A DNA stretch of 64,000 bases from H2-BAC3 sp045863035 (GTDB lineage Bacteria > Bacteroidota > Ignavibacteria > Ignavibacteriales > Ignavibacteriaceae). Positions 9,143 to 17,764 of the stretch are shown piece after piece. The notes beneath the pieces are model-generated. The model was given only the letters and a program-made list of their open reading frames with translations, had not been told where the DNA came from and did not search any database. Position numbers and translations under genes: made by a program. Position 1 is the stretch's first letter; each line of letters starts with the position of its first letter. The stretch lies in assembly GCA_045863035.1 (NCBI GenBank), contig BTUV01000001.1, positions 161,987-225,986 of the forward strand, in the 5' to 3' direction.

Positions 9143-9556
9143 TCAGATTTTAACACTTGCAGAATAGTTAATTCTTAGGCAGTATGCCTTTCTGAGCTCC
9201 TGCTGGATATCAGTAACCATGCCCATATCAACATTCTTGTCAACGCGCATCGAAACAATTACATTCGGCAAGAGTTGTCTTTTTCCATACATGATACTCT
9301 GCACTTCTTCAAGTTTAATGATAGCATCATTTAACTGAATACGCTTATCGTTACCGACCCAAAGGTAGGAAATCAGACGTTTATTTTCTACTTTCTCAAC
9401 AGCTTTGGCTTCAGGAAGTGAGTATTTAACAAATACTTCCTGTTCCCTAAGGGTTGTAGTAACCATGAAGAAAAGAAGCAGAATGAAAACAATATCCGAC
9501 ATAGAAGCGGTCGGTATGTTAGCTTTTGACTGTGCTCGTTTTTTCTGAAATTTCAT
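9143..9556 (-). CDS. ExbD/TolR-family biopolymer transport protein (second copy)
   Basis: The 137-residue protein has one N-terminal membrane helix and a periplasmic domain, as in ExbD/TolR, the plug-like subunit of proton-driven motors. The helix region reads IPTASMSDIVFILLLFFMV and contains the conserved proton-path Asp in SMSDI (about residue 21). The periplasmic part runs to KAYCLRINYSASVKI. It lies 14 bases behind the other exbD gene and is the third gene of an exbB-exbD-exbD unit. No TonB or TolA is encoded beside it, so the partner that receives the force is unknown. Start ATG follows AGGAG. Confidence 0.9.
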   Translation of the reverse strand: MKFQKKRAQSKANIPTASMSDIVFILLLFFMVTTTLREQEVFVKYSLPEAKAVEKVENKRLISYLWVGNDKRIQLNDAIIKLEEVQSIMYGKRQLLPNVIVSMRVDKNVDMGMVTDIQQELRKAYCLRINYSASVKI

Positions 9557-9570
9557 AATCTGCTGCTCCT

Positions 9571-10110
9571 TTAGGTACCAATCTTTTCAGGTTCAGCAAT
9601 CGAGATAATAATGGGTACTTTATCTCTTACAACGCTCTGATCGTCAACGTTCAGTTCATTGTATTTTTTGCCATATTTGGCAAGCGAGTACTCATCTCTT
9701 ACTTCAAAGTAAGAAAGTTTTACCTGATCGAGAGTCTGAATATATTTATTGTAAAAAGTCTTCCTGTCCGTTTTAACTGAAACGATCAGTTTTTTATTTG
9801 ACGGGAGTTCAATTTTACTTTCAATCCGGGGCTTTAGATTATTCTTAATCTGTGGAATCGCGATTACAGCACCGTCCAGAAGCACGTCACCGTTTTCGTT
9901 GATAAGCAGAGCTGCCATTCTTTCCTTAGAAATTTCAACCGTCTTCTGCTCTTCCGGTGGTATATATTCAGGAAGAGTCAGACCAATACCGGTATCAATA
10001 TCAATAGTGGTTGTTACAAGAAAGAACAGCAGAAGCAGAAAGGAAATATCCGACATGGAGGCAGTAGGAATTTCCGGTTCAGTTCTGGGTTTTCTATTAA
10101 GAATTGGCAT
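9571..10110 (-). CDS. ExbD/TolR-family biopolymer transport protein (first copy)
   Basis: The 179-residue protein carries the ExbD signature IPTASMSDISFLLLLFFLV with the protonatable Asp near residue 22. It differs from its neighbour by a longer periplasmic domain that ends KVPIIISIAEPEKIG. Two unlike exbD genes behind one exbB gene suggest a heteromeric plug in the ExbB channel, as in other Bacteroidetes-type clusters with paired ExbD proteins. It is separated from exbB by 24 bases and from the second exbD by 14 bases. The energised process (transport, Tol-like constriction or gliding-like motion) is not shown by the sequence. Confidence 0.9.
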   Translation of the reverse strand: MPILNRKPRTEPEIPTASMSDISFLLLLFFLVTTTIDIDTGIGLTLPEYIPPEEQKTVEISKERMAALLINENGDVLLDGAVIAIPQIKNNLKPRIESKIELPSNKKLIVSVKTDRKTFYNKYIQTLDQVKLSYFEVRDEYSLAKYGKKYNELNVDDQSVVRDKVPIIISIAEPEKIGT

Positions 10111-10134
10111 TTTTTATCTCTTTAAAATAGTGCC

Positions 10135-10815
10135 TTATTTAGACTTAATTTCATAGAGAGCATCAATCAGTTCGATTGAGCTTTCTTCCATGTCTGCAAC
10201 CAAACGGTCGATTCTTGAGACAAAATAATTGTAAATTGTCTGAAGAATCATAGCGACTACCAGACCAAACAGGGTGGTAAGCAATGCGACCGCAATACCA
10301 GTCGCGACAATGCTCGGTGAAATCTGGTTGGCAGCAGCGATAGCGTCGAATGATTCAATCATTCCCTGTACCGTACCGGTGAATCCAAGCATCGGAGCGA
10401 TGGTTATGCAGGTATTGATCCAAATAAGACCTCTCTCGAGGAATCCCATTTCGATTGCCCCATAAGCCATAACTGCTTTTTCGACTGATTCCAGACCTTC
10501 GTCAGCTCTGAGAAGACCTGCATAAAAGACGGAAGCAACCGGACCGCGGGTATTCATGCAAAGTTCTTTTGCCTGTTCCACGCCACCTGTTTTAAGGGCT
10601 TCTTTGACTTTTACAATAAAACTTTTTGTGTTAATTGATGATCTGGTAAGTGTCCAGAATCTTTCAATTGAGAATGCCAAACCGATAATAAGACAGGCAA
10701 GAATTGGGTGCATAAATCCGCCGCCTGCAACATATTTCTCCGTGAGCCAATTCATCGCACCGCCCTGCTGAGCAATGAGATTTACAGAATTTACAAGGAT
10801 TTCTCCAAATAACAT
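10135..10815 (-). CDS. MotA/TolQ/ExbB proton-channel protein
   Basis: The 226-residue protein is the channel subunit of an ExbB/ExbD motor, which turns proton flow into movement of a periplasmic partner. Visible are a first membrane helix (HPILACLIIGLAFSIERFW), a cytoplasmic loop with GPVASVFYAGLLRA, and the conserved pair of helices with APMLGFTGTVQGMIESF and ATGIAVALLTTLFGLVVAM. The start is the ATG at 10815, 9 bases after AGGAGG; a TTG 9 bases earlier would sit directly on the Shine-Dalgarno sequence and is rejected. It heads the exbB-exbD-exbD operon. The 115 bases upstream are AT-rich and probably hold its promoter, but I see no clear match to one. Confidence 0.92.
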   Translation of the reverse strand: MLFGEILVNSVNLIAQQGGAMNWLTEKYVAGGGFMHPILACLIIGLAFSIERFWTLTRSSINTKSFIVKVKEALKTGGVEQAKELCMNTRGPVASVFYAGLLRADEGLESVEKAVMAYGAIEMGFLERGLIWINTCITIAPMLGFTGTVQGMIESFDAIAAANQISPSIVATGIAVALLTTLFGLVVAMILQTIYNYFVSRIDRLVADMEESSIELIDALYEIKSK

Positions 10816-10930
10816 ATTATTCAACCTCCTGATTAGGAAAATATTTAGATTATATAAAAGCTCTGCTTAATTACGAACTAACATAGCTAAATTAGAAAAT
10901 TAAACATTCAAATAAAAGCAAAATTTCGGT

Positions 10931-11632
10931 CTAACCGTCTGTTTTACTAAAATTTAACAGTTGTAACCTTTCCCCAAGTTCTATTATATTCCCCGACAAA
11001 ATATGGGAAAAAGTAAATACCTGATGGACAAATTCACCGATTTCTTCCGGTTTCTGCATCGTACCCCATCGCTCTTCAGGCATCCATTCCCTATTAGCGG
11101 GTGTGTCAATCAAATACGGAGCCAGACCACAAACACTCAGATTTATCTCCCTACCCTCAAGTGCAACAGTCTGAATCAGATGATTTAACGCTGCTTTTGA
11201 GGATGAATATGCTGCCCTGTTCGGCTCAGGATGAGCCGCAGACCAGGCAGAAATCAGAACTGCAGAGCCACCTGCGGCTTTTTCGACAAGTTTTGAGAAC
11301 TCTCTGAGCAAATTGTATGAAGTTTCATAGTTCTTTTGCATCATGGCGTGCGAATCTTCAGGTTCTGCATTCCAGATTGATTTTCCCCCTGCAAACCCGC
11401 CGATTGTGCTGAAAAGATAAAAAAACGTGTCTTTTGCCGAAGAAATCCTGGCAAACAATTCTGCAACCACAAGCGAATCAGCAAAATCAGGTCTTGTACC
11501 TTCAACTGGAGAATAAGAGTCATAAAGCTCTGACAAAAGAATAATTTGAGAAAAACCCTTATTGCTTAAAACAGTATGCACTCCACTGCCCAACGCCCCC
11601 TGATGACCGGCAAAAATGAGTACCTTTTTCAT
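10931..11632 (-). CDS. Short-chain dehydrogenase/reductase (SDR) family protein
   Basis: The 233-residue protein has an SDR layout. The N-terminal strand is followed by a nucleotide-binding loop GHQGALGSG (9-17), variant relative to the classical TGxxxGxG. The catalytic pair is in YSSSK (Tyr142, Lys146), with the upstream Ser in VLISAWSA (about 128-131). A PxxxxTP-type segment APYLIDTPANREWMP follows, as in classical SDR cofactor-binding loops. It is likely a small NAD(P)-dependent oxidoreductase with unknown substrate. Its start overlaps the stop codon of the upstream nuclease-like gene (ATGA), so the two are co-translated. Confidence 0.78.
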   Translation of the reverse strand: MKKVLIFAGHQGALGSGVHTVLSNKGFSQIILLSELYDSYSPVEGTRPDFADSLVVAELFARISSAKDTFFYLFSTIGGFAGGKSIWNAEPEDSHAMMQKNYETSYNLLREFSKLVEKAAGGSAVLISAWSAAHPEPNRAAYSSSKAALNHLIQTVALEGREINLSVCGLAPYLIDTPANREWMPEERWGTMQKPEEIGEFVHQVFTFSHILSGNIIELGERLQLLNFSKTDG

Positions 11633-12678
11633 TTTGTGTTGTACGTAAGCTTTAAAATAACCGGGAAATGGTCGCTGTACCCTCCCAGATAATTTCTTCC
11701 GCCAAAAGTAGGTAAAGCAGTTCCGGCATATCGTCCATCTTTCTGAACAAGAAAGTAGGGTTTAAATACTTCAAATGAGCCGCAGACATATTGAAAATTC
11801 TTACCAAACCCTAATCCGCGGGAGATGATTATCTGGTCAAGTAAATTCCAGTCATCACGGTATTTGTAACTTCCCTCCCCCCGGTTTTTAGCTTCATAAG
11901 AAAAATTTAAAAGCTCAGTTTTAACCATCTCAACAGTCAGAGTTGGAAGGGAATCGCAGGTAATTGGTTTTGCCCCAAGCACACTCATTATTGAGGAATT
12001 CATCGGCTCGTCATTAAAATCCCCCATTATGATGAACTGTGTAGCAATATCCTTTTCCCTCATTTTCGCAATTGCCAAGGCCGCCGTGGTGGCTGCTGTC
12101 ACCCTGTTAATCTCAGATTCTGACTGCCCTTGTCTTCTGGAAGGCCAATGGTTAACTAACACCGCTATTCTCTCTTCCGGGTTTTTCTTTGCCTCTAATA
12201 TAACTACCAGGATGTCCCTGGTTTTATAGCCATCAGGGAGTAAAACCGGAAAAACTTCTTTACTGATTAATTTGAACTTTGGGAGTTTGAAAAAAAGCGC
12301 AACATCTATTCCTCTTTCATCAGGTGAATCAAAATGCACGTATTGTAATTTTAAGTCAGCAAGTTTCTCTTCTGAAAGTTTTTTAACAACAAAAGCATTT
12401 TCAACTTCGCAGACTCCGAGTAGATCAGGTCCGCGGCCACTATTCATAGCTCTTATAACTGCAGAAAGATTATGAAGTTTTTTCTTAAATTTTTCATTAT
12501 TCCATTTCTTTTCTGCATCCGGTAAAAATTCTTCATCATTGATCTTCGGGTCATTCTTCGTATCAAATAGATTTTCAAGATTCCAGAAAGCTATGGTAAG
12601 TGTATCTGTTTTAGAAGTTTGAGCCCCTGCTGAAATGAATAATCCCCAAAACAGGAGGAGCAATAAATTATTTTTCAT
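11629..12678 (-). CDS. Secreted endonuclease/exonuclease/phosphatase-fold protein
   Basis: The 349-residue protein starts with a signal peptide (LLLLLFWGLFISAGAQ, cleavage near 20). The EEP fold is recognisable by IAFWNLENLFD at 29-39 (metal-site Asn/Glu), DLLGVCEVEN, VLVNHWPSRRQG, FIIMGDFNDEP and the C-terminal GGYSDHFPVILKL (catalytic Asp-His). Such proteins cleave phosphodiester or phosphate bonds in nucleic acids or phospholipids using a divalent metal. Export suggests an extracellular or periplasmic nuclease or phosphatase that scavenges phosphate or nucleotides, though substrate is not shown. It lies 1 base after the kup gene and overlaps the SDR gene by 4 bases. Confidence 0.86.
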   Translation of the reverse strand: MKNNLLLLLFWGLFISAGAQTSKTDTLTIAFWNLENLFDTKNDPKINDEEFLPDAEKKWNNEKFKKKLHNLSAVIRAMNSGRGPDLLGVCEVENAFVVKKLSEEKLADLKLQYVHFDSPDERGIDVALFFKLPKFKLISKEVFPVLLPDGYKTRDILVVILEAKKNPEERIAVLVNHWPSRRQGQSESEINRVTAATTAALAIAKMREKDIATQFIIMGDFNDEPMNSSIMSVLGAKPITCDSLPTLTVEMVKTELLNFSYEAKNRGEGSYKYRDDWNLLDQIIISRGLGFGKNFQYVCGSFEVFKPYFLVQKDGRYAGTALPTFGGRNYLGGYSDHFPVILKLTYNTK

Positions 12679-12679
12679 A

Positions 12680-14491
12680 TTACACCTTTAAACGAGTTAC
12701 TACACCATGAATTTTACTGCTCGGCAGATCATAGAACTGCACGAAGTTAGGAGAAAATTTCTTAAAGATAGCATACATTTTAAGAATGATATTATTAGTC
12801 TGTATATCTTCTACACCGTAAAAAATTACTCGCTCATTAACCTTTTCTCTTTTAAGGATAGCCGGCAGGTCAATAATCTCCATATATCCCGCCGTAATAG
12901 TCATACCTGATAAACCCTCCGTAAAGTCGGAGTGTATTTCAATTTGCTGCCCATGTGGTTCATCCGTTCGCTTAATTGCAACCAGAATATTTTTTTCGTA
13001 CAAAATGCTGGAGCTGATAATGCAATGCACCATATAAGCAGGAATTGAATCAACACTTCTGGTGAAGAAAATGGCGTTGCCTTTAATTTTGCTCAACTCA
13101 CCATAGAGCTGTTCAAAGCTGATTTTAAAGGTATCCAAATCAAGAGAACGGTATTTTTTATACGCCGACTTTTGCCCATAGAGCCACAGTAACGTAGTCA
13201 TAAGCGGTATGGTAGCCAGCACCAAAGACCAATATCCGCCGTGAGGAAATTTACTGAACATTGCACCAAGATAGGCAATTATAGCAATCAGAAAAATACT
13301 TGAGAGCAACAGCTTAAAATGCTCTTTTCTCTTTTTAAAGATAAGAATCATAAAATAACCTGTAATAGTCATTGTACAGGTAACGGCAAGACCATAAGCT
13401 GCTGCAATGTTAGCTGATTTTCTGAAGAACAACATCATCAAAATAACTGCCACGAAAAGCCCCCAGTTAACCGAAACGATATATATCTGTGACTTTAACT
13501 CAGTGGAAGTATATTTTATACGCAAGAGCGGAAAAATTCTTGTATTTATACCCTGAAATACCAGCGAAAAGACCGCGCTGATCATTGCCTGTGAAGCAAC
13601 AAATGATGAGAAAATGGTCAATATCAGAAATGGAACAAAAAGCACCTCAGCATGGAACTTAACCATTTCGAAAAGGAAAAGTCCCGGTTTGCCAGATTCG
13701 AGTATATAAACACCCTGACCAAAATAGTTGACAACCAAAGCAAGAAAAACAAAAAGCCAGGCCGAGCGAATTGGTTTAGCGCCAAGATGTCCCATGTCAG
13801 CGTACAATGCTTCACCACCTGTGGCACAAAGAAATACTTCGGATAAGATGAAATATCCAATCACACCGTTATTGGCAAGGAACTCGTACGCATAATAAGG
13901 ATTGACGGCTTCAAGTATGGAAGGCATTCTCACTATGCTCATGAGTCCAAATACAAAAAGAGATGAAAACCAGACTACCATAACCGGACCGAAATACGTT
14001 GAGACCTTATCAGTCCCGCGGGATTGAAACGCAAACAGAATAAAAGCAAGCGCAATGGCAGATGAAAGAACAACCCAATAAGGTGTATTTTCGAAACCCG
14101 GGATGAGAGGAATACCTTCAACAGCAGAAAGGAGAGTAATGGCGGGTGTGATCACACCATCGCCCATCAATAGTGAGAGACCTACATACCCCAGAAAAGC
14201 AACTCTGTTAAACTGTCTCCCCTTTTTTAGATAACCGGAGAGTAATTCTTTCAGAACAATTATTCCACCCTCCCCCTTATGACTCAGCGACATGGCTAAA
14301 TACCAGTACCCAAGCGTTACAATAACAATCAGAGTCCAGAAAATGAGCGATACTACCCCTAATATGTGGTCAAGAGTTGGCTGAGTAAGCGTGAAGATAA
14401 TAACAAGAGTATATATAGGGCTGGTTCCGATATCACCGAATACCAGCCCCATTGCTTTAATTATATCTTTTGGCGAGGAGAATTTTGCCAT
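12680..14491 (-). CDS. kup: KUP/HAK/KT-family potassium uptake protein
   Basis: The 603-residue inner-membrane protein imports K+ with H+. The family signature GLVFGDIGTSPIYTL lies at residues 16-30, followed by a series of about twelve hydrophobic helices, with LSHKGEGGIIVLKELL after helix 2 and FLCATGGEALYADMGHLG in the middle, all typical of Kup. A cytoplasmic C-terminal domain starts near residue 445. The length is close to the usual 600-630. It lies 2 bases downstream of the NSS transporter gene, so K+ and Na+ dependent transporters share a transcript. Confidence 0.94.
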   Translation of the reverse strand: MAKFSSPKDIIKAMGLVFGDIGTSPIYTLVIIFTLTQPTLDHILGVVSLIFWTLIVIVTLGYWYLAMSLSHKGEGGIIVLKELLSGYLKKGRQFNRVAFLGYVGLSLLMGDGVITPAITLLSAVEGIPLIPGFENTPYWVVLSSAIALAFILFAFQSRGTDKVSTYFGPVMVVWFSSLFVFGLMSIVRMPSILEAVNPYYAYEFLANNGVIGYFILSEVFLCATGGEALYADMGHLGAKPIRSAWLFVFLALVVNYFGQGVYILESGKPGLFLFEMVKFHAEVLFVPFLILTIFSSFVASQAMISAVFSLVFQGINTRIFPLLRIKYTSTELKSQIYIVSVNWGLFVAVILMMLFFRKSANIAAAYGLAVTCTMTITGYFMILIFKKRKEHFKLLLSSIFLIAIIAYLGAMFSKFPHGGYWSLVLATIPLMTTLLWLYGQKSAYKKYRSLDLDTFKISFEQLYGELSKIKGNAIFFTRSVDSIPAYMVHCIISSSILYEKNILVAIKRTDEPHGQQIEIHSDFTEGLSGMTITAGYMEIIDLPAILKREKVNERVIFYGVEDIQTNNIILKMYAIFKKFSPNFVQFYDLPSSKIHGVVTRLKV

Positions 14492-14493
14492 TG

Positions 14494-16053
14494 TTATGTT
14501 TTTGCTCCGGCTTCCTTTTTGTCCCAGGCGAGTTTAACCAGAAACAGAATAAGAGCACTTATGGCAAGCATCAGCAGACGCGCGCCCCATATATATGGAA
14601 CCGATTCCTCAGAAACTCCTGCAAGAAGTAATTTTGGAATTGCATCAACAACAGCCCACCATATCATAATAACAAACAGTATAACCGGAGTTACATATTT
14701 CATAATATAGAGGAATATCACAGGTATCTTGATATCACCCCCCATATTCATTTCCTCCCAGGCCTTCTTACTGTCAAACACCCACATAAAGATGACGGTT
14801 TCCATGAAAGCAAAAACAACCAGACCAAATGTACCTGCCCAATAATCCATCTCATCAAGGAATCCATATTTCAGGAAAAACACTACGAACTGCACGCAGA
14901 TAAACACTATCAGCGCCAGGAGCATCGTGGCTTTTTTCCGGTCCATTCCCAATTCATCTTCAAGGAATGCAATAACCGGCTGACCCATCGCCACAGAACT
15001 GGTTATACCCGCGAAGAAAAGGAGCAGAAACCATATAAAGCCAAAAAATTCACCAAAAGGTATTTTAGTAAAAATGATGGGCATTGATACAAAACCAAGA
15101 TTGAAAGAGCCACCCATTGCGATCTGCGTTGTCATGGTAACCCCAAAGAAAGCAACCGCCGCGGGGATAGCAATTGAACCGCCGAGAACAACCTCAGCAA
15201 ATTCGTTTGTTGATGCCGTAGTAAGTCCGGAAAGAGCAATATCATCTTTTGGTTTTAGATAACTTGCATAAGCATGAATAGTACCCATGCCGACAGATAA
15301 GGTAAAAAATATCTGACCTGCAGCCGCTAACCACACACTGGGATTAGCAAGAAGTTCAAAATTAGGATTCCAGATAAATCCAAATCCATTCCAAACTGAG
15401 TTCTCAGGTAGAGATGGATCAGGTGTGCCCAATGTTATAACGCGAATAGCCAATACAATACCAAAAATTAAAAGCATTGGCATTGCAATCTTGGCAAGTT
15501 TTTCAATCCCTCGTGAAATTCCACGATAGAGAATCCAGAAATTTAAAACAAACGTAACCAGCAGGATAGAGTAAGCCGGCCAGATTGAGCTAAAATGACT
15601 ACTTTCAGTTACCCCCTGATAACTGGTCAGAAAAGATGTCATTCCTTCAAACGTCGTCTGATCAAAATAAAGTTTTGTTAAAGAAAAGAAGCTAAACGCA
15701 AGAGTCCATGATTCAATAAAGGTGTAATAAATCATTATTACAAGAGAAATCACAAGACCGAGTGCACCAAAATATTTTGCTATCGGGTGCTTCCAGAGAA
15801 CCTGGAACATTCCCGGTGCGCTTCCATGACGATATTTTCCGCCATGTCTTCCGATTCCCCACTCAATCCACATAAGCGGAATTCCGAGTAAAAGGAAAAA
15901 CAAGAAATACGGTATCATAAATGCTCCGCCGCCGTTCTGGGCTGCCTGCACGGGGAATCTTAGGAAGTTACCCAATCCGACTGCATTACCTGCGACGGCA
16001 AGGATAAGCCCTATTTTACTGCCCCACTCTTCTCTCTGATGTAGTTCTGACAT
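14494..16053 (-). CDS. Sodium-dependent transporter of the NSS (SNF) family
   Basis: The 519-residue membrane protein belongs to the LeuT-type neurotransmitter:sodium symporters. Helix 1 carries EWGSKIGLILAVAGNAVGLGNFLRFP with the broken-helix GNAVGLGN sodium and substrate site, followed by NGGGAFMIPYFLF. FTLSVGMGTIHAYASYL corresponds to the helix 6 region. About twelve membrane segments are present. It would import an amino acid or related solute with Na+; the substrate cannot be read from the sequence. A strong AAAGGAGG precedes the ATG, and the stop codon of the upstream DAACS gene touches its start (16053). Confidence 0.92.
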   Translation of the reverse strand: MSELHQREEWGSKIGLILAVAGNAVGLGNFLRFPVQAAQNGGGAFMIPYFLFFLLLGIPLMWIEWGIGRHGGKYRHGSAPGMFQVLWKHPIAKYFGALGLVISLVIMIYYTFIESWTLAFSFFSLTKLYFDQTTFEGMTSFLTSYQGVTESSHFSSIWPAYSILLVTFVLNFWILYRGISRGIEKLAKIAMPMLLIFGIVLAIRVITLGTPDPSLPENSVWNGFGFIWNPNFELLANPSVWLAAAGQIFFTLSVGMGTIHAYASYLKPKDDIALSGLTTASTNEFAEVVLGGSIAIPAAVAFFGVTMTTQIAMGGSFNLGFVSMPIIFTKIPFGEFFGFIWFLLLFFAGITSSVAMGQPVIAFLEDELGMDRKKATMLLALIVFICVQFVVFFLKYGFLDEMDYWAGTFGLVVFAFMETVIFMWVFDSKKAWEEMNMGGDIKIPVIFLYIMKYVTPVILFVIMIWWAVVDAIPKLLLAGVSEESVPYIWGARLLMLAISALILFLVKLAWDKKEAGAKT

Positions 16054-17570
16054 TAAACCTCCTTTGAATTAGGATTTACTGGTTCAGGTTCATTAATTTC
16101 ATTTTGATATGTGGCTACTACACAGGAAATAGCTAAATCACCTGTTACATTTGTAATAGTTCTGCACATATCCAATATTCTGTCAATTCCGAGTATGAGC
16201 GCAATACCTATCTCAGGTATATGTACTGATTTTAAAATCACAACAAGCATAAGAATACCAACACCGGGCACAGGCGCCGTTCCAATTGAGGCCAAAGTTG
16301 CCATGAGTACAATACTGAGTTGCTGCATTATTGTCAAATCCATTCCGAATACCTGAGCAATGAAGACGGTAGCGACCCCCTGATAAAGTGCAGTGCCATC
16401 CATATTCACCGTTGCGCCAAGCGGAAGTACAAATCCGGTAATGCTTTTTGATATACCAAGGTTTTCCTCTGCGCATTGCATAGAAACCGGTAGTGTTGCA
16501 GCGCTAGAAGATGTGGTAAAAGCTATCGTCTGGGCTTCACGTATGCTCTTGAAGAAATGCAAAAATCTGACTTTCGAAAATAACTTTAAGATGAGACCGT
16601 AAACACCTAAAGTGTGAATTATTAAGCCGGCCAAAACGGTAACTGCATACCAAAATAATATGACAAGTATTTCAAATCCAAGGTCAGCAACTGTGTACAT
16701 TATGAGTGCAAATACCGCCAATGGTGCAATCTTCATAACCAGGTCAACCATCACGATCATAACATCGCTGAGACCGTCAAAAAATTTAATAACCGGCTCC
16801 CCTTTTTCGCGCGAGACAATATTAAGCACAATCCCCACAAATACAGCAAAAAATACTATTTGCAGCATATCTCCGCCGGTAAGTGCACTGAAAATATTTC
16901 GCGGGATAAGAGGGATAAGAAAGTCGTTAACAAAACCGGTGCCTGGTTGAACGGTTACTTTTTCTGCAGCATCTGCTGAATATTCAGCAATCAGTTGATC
17001 TCGGACGGTGGAATTAAGCTGCTCACCCGGTTTAATAACATTGGCAAGCGTTAATCCAATTATTATTGCGATAGCAGTAGTTGACAAATAAAAGATTAGA
17101 GTTCGACCCCCGACTTTTGTGAATTTCTTAATATCCCCAAGACTTGAAACCCCGACAATGAGTGTAGAGATTACCAAAGGAATTGCAATCATATTAAGCA
17201 ACCGGATAAAGATGTCACCAAGCCATTTCACAGAATGAGCAAATGTCTCCGGCTTTGAAATACTCAAAGGTCCCTTGTATTCCTTTATTTCGCCGTTACT
17301 CTTAGTAACGCGCAGGAAGGTAACACTTCCGGTTTTTCGTATTTGTTTACTCTTTTGTACCAGAGAGTGTGTGTTTCCGGCAGTGAACCTTGCTGAATCA
17401 CCGGAATTGGTCTGGAGAGCAACTGCACCCCAATCCTCAATTCTTTCCTGAACCCGGTCATCAGAATAGGATATGATAAAAACTTCTTCCGGCTCCTTTA
17501 CCAAAATACCACCTACTAATCCAAGTATGAGGGCAATCAGTATTTGAGTGTGCAGTTTTGGGAATTTCAG
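16053..17570 (-). CDS. Dicarboxylate/amino acid:cation symporter (DAACS) with unusual start
   Basis: The protein is a glutamate/dicarboxylate-type symporter. Signatures are SSSAATLP (hairpin 1), LGATVNMDGTALYQG (Na+ and substrate site) and GTAPVPGVG (hairpin 2). The open frame with a conventional start begins at TTG 17504, but family helix 1 (KLHTQILIALILGLVGGIL) is encoded in frame just upstream, reaching a CTG at 17568-17570 after AAGAGA and before an in-frame TAG. I therefore extend the gene to 17570 (505 residues), with CTG as probable but unproven start. Between helices 1 and 2 there is an extra hydrophilic loop of about 65 residues. Substrate and coupling ion are not known. Confidence 0.82.
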   Translation of the reverse strand: MKFPKLHTQILIALILGLVGGILVKEPEEVFIISYSDDRVQERIEDWGAVALQTNSGDSARFTAGNTHSLVQKSKQIRKTGSVTFLRVTKSNGEIKEYKGPLSISKPETFAHSVKWLGDIFIRLLNMIAIPLVISTLIVGVSSLGDIKKFTKVGGRTLIFYLSTTAIAIIIGLTLANVIKPGEQLNSTVRDQLIAEYSADAAEKVTVQPGTGFVNDFLIPLIPRNIFSALTGGDMLQIVFFAVFVGIVLNIVSREKGEPVIKFFDGLSDVMIVMVDLVMKIAPLAVFALIMYTVADLGFEILVILFWYAVTVLAGLIIHTLGVYGLILKLFSKVRFLHFFKSIREAQTIAFTTSSSAATLPVSMQCAEENLGISKSITGFVLPLGATVNMDGTALYQGVATVFIAQVFGMDLTIMQQLSIVLMATLASIGTAPVPGVGILMLVVILKSVHIPEIGIALILGIDRILDMCRTITNVTGDLAISCVVATYQNEINEPEPVNPNSKEV

Positions 17571-17764
17571 GTGATTTCTCTTAAACTAATATTAAAGCCC
17601 AAAGTTAAGAGGAAAGGATAAATTCTCAAAAAAAAATGCGTTTTTTTACCAAAAATCCCCTCATTTATTACTGAAATTGATATTTTATGCGCTAATTCAA
17701 AAAAAACTTAGTAAAATCTTACTTTATTCATTAAAGTAATTCAATTCACTATCAGAAAGTTAAG
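17571..17764. promoter_or_regulatory. AT-rich divergent intergenic region
   Basis: This 194-base AT-rich spacer separates the leftward DAACS symporter from the rightward APC permease and must hold promoters for both. It contains long A runs (17630-17638, 17699-17706) and T runs, but I find no convincing match to a known promoter box or operator palindrome. The APC gene has only a weak GAAAG upstream of its ATG. Confidence 0.4.
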
